Assembly: GCA_007131295.1 (NCBI GenBank)
Contig: SLQW01000009.1
Span: 35,197 to 99,196 of the forward strand
DNA from: Pseudomonadales bacterium
Lineage (GTDB): Bacteria; Pseudomonadota; Gammaproteobacteria; Pseudomonadales; Azotimanducaceae
DNA: 64,000 nt
Direction: 5' to 3'
A program made the translations under genes and the position numbers. Below the pieces are notes generated by a model that had not been told where the DNA came from, did no database searches, and was given only the letters and a program-made list of their open reading frames with translations. Positions 63,758 to 64,000 of this stretch are shown here, in pieces (within the stretch, counting starts at the first letter, position 1; each line of letters begins with the position of its first letter).

Positions 63758-64000
63758 AGGCGGCTACCGTCCAGTCCCGACCAGGGTCTGGTTCGGGGCC
63801 GACCGAGAGGTGCATGCGACGGAGCGATGATGACACTCCGGTCGTCTGCGGGTAGTGTGCTCGCTGGATCCGGTCGATGCCAGACGCTGATGGCGCTGCG
63901 TCGAGACTGGAAAACAGTGATTTCCCTCCGAACCTCAATTCTGCGCCCCTGTGGCGCCTTCGACGGAGCAAGCATGACGTGAGCCGCGATGTTTCCCGTG
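63758..64000. other. Non-coding tail of the window, nothing recognised
   Basis: The 243 bases after waaA have no frame with recognisable motifs on either strand. The longest plus-strand frame (63830-63976) is 48 codons with no ribosome site. A GTG at 63979 close to the edge could start a gene that lies outside the window, but that cannot be tested here. No hairpin terminator is obvious. Confidence 0.5.

Noticed and set aside
63830..63976. A 48-codon plus-strand frame after waaA
   Set aside because: No ribosome site, no motif and no conserved context.

Overview
The window is a GC-rich bacterial chromosome segment, almost fully coding, with no transposase, integrase, tRNA, rRNA or CRISPR array that I can see. 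Several gene orders point to a free-living gammaproteobacterium: rppH-ptsP-(insert)-lgt-thyA-folA, as in enterobacteria and pseudomonads; an E. coli-type fused argA with argE nearby; and glnE-ilvE followed by an LPS-core gene, the order seen around glnE-ilvE-waaF-waaC-waaG in Pseudomonas. FabV, AbgT, a 12-kb-scale mix of peptidases and several SDR or crotonase enzymes suit a high-GC aerobic environmental organism. I cannot name the genus.

Layout. 0-6 kb: DUF456 membrane protein (cut by the window edge), a lipoprotein prolyl oligopeptidase coupled to a DUF255 thioredoxin-like protein, and rlmI. 6-12.4 kb: rppH, ptsP, a 400-bp non-coding block of 75-bp tandem repeats and REP-like hairpins, an NRDE-family gene, then the overlapping lgt-thyA-folA set. 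12.4-18 kb: a cold-shock gene with a structured leader and a clear terminator, a LEH-like protein, a second S9 peptidase, and an unknown protein next to a crotonase homologue that lacks both usual catalytic glutamates. 18-20.7 kb: two UbiA/MenA-type prenyltransferases enclosing an unrecognised gene, translationally coupled. 20.7-33.8 kb: AbgT transporter, an AcoX-like kinase, fabV, an AGCS symporter, a small Smr protein, a thiamine-binding protein, mgtE, a serine hydrolase, a sulfatase, and a LysR regulator divergent from a ribB with a degenerate RibA half. 34-41 kb: a membrane adenylate cyclase, hemE, a hybrid sensor kinase, and a HAD-acyltransferase fusion.

41-49.4 kb: argA-ilvD and dedA-argE on the minus strand, with a cyclic-2,3-diphosphoglycerate-synthetase-like gene coupled to a carbamate kinase, plus an aldo/keto reductase, between argA and argE. 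49.6-56.4 kb: a GspE-type ATPase, an SPFH protein, glnE and ilvE. 56.4-58 kb: an eroded LPS-core locus. waaF is missing, waaC is reduced to a 31-codon mini-frame that keeps its start motif and its ATGA overlap with waaG, waaG is intact, and the following sugar or LPS kinase has lost its N-lobe and is out of frame with its start. 58-64 kb: a TVP38/VTT membrane protein, an lpxL-like acyltransferase-SDR-rhomboid operon on the minus strand, and an SDR followed by waaA.

The most unusual features are the decayed heptose-core locus, the cDPGS/carbamate kinase pair, the UbiA-X-UbiA cassette, and the REP-like family (three copies with a shared TGTGGGAAGG head). All functional calls rest on reading motifs by eye; no database search was run.
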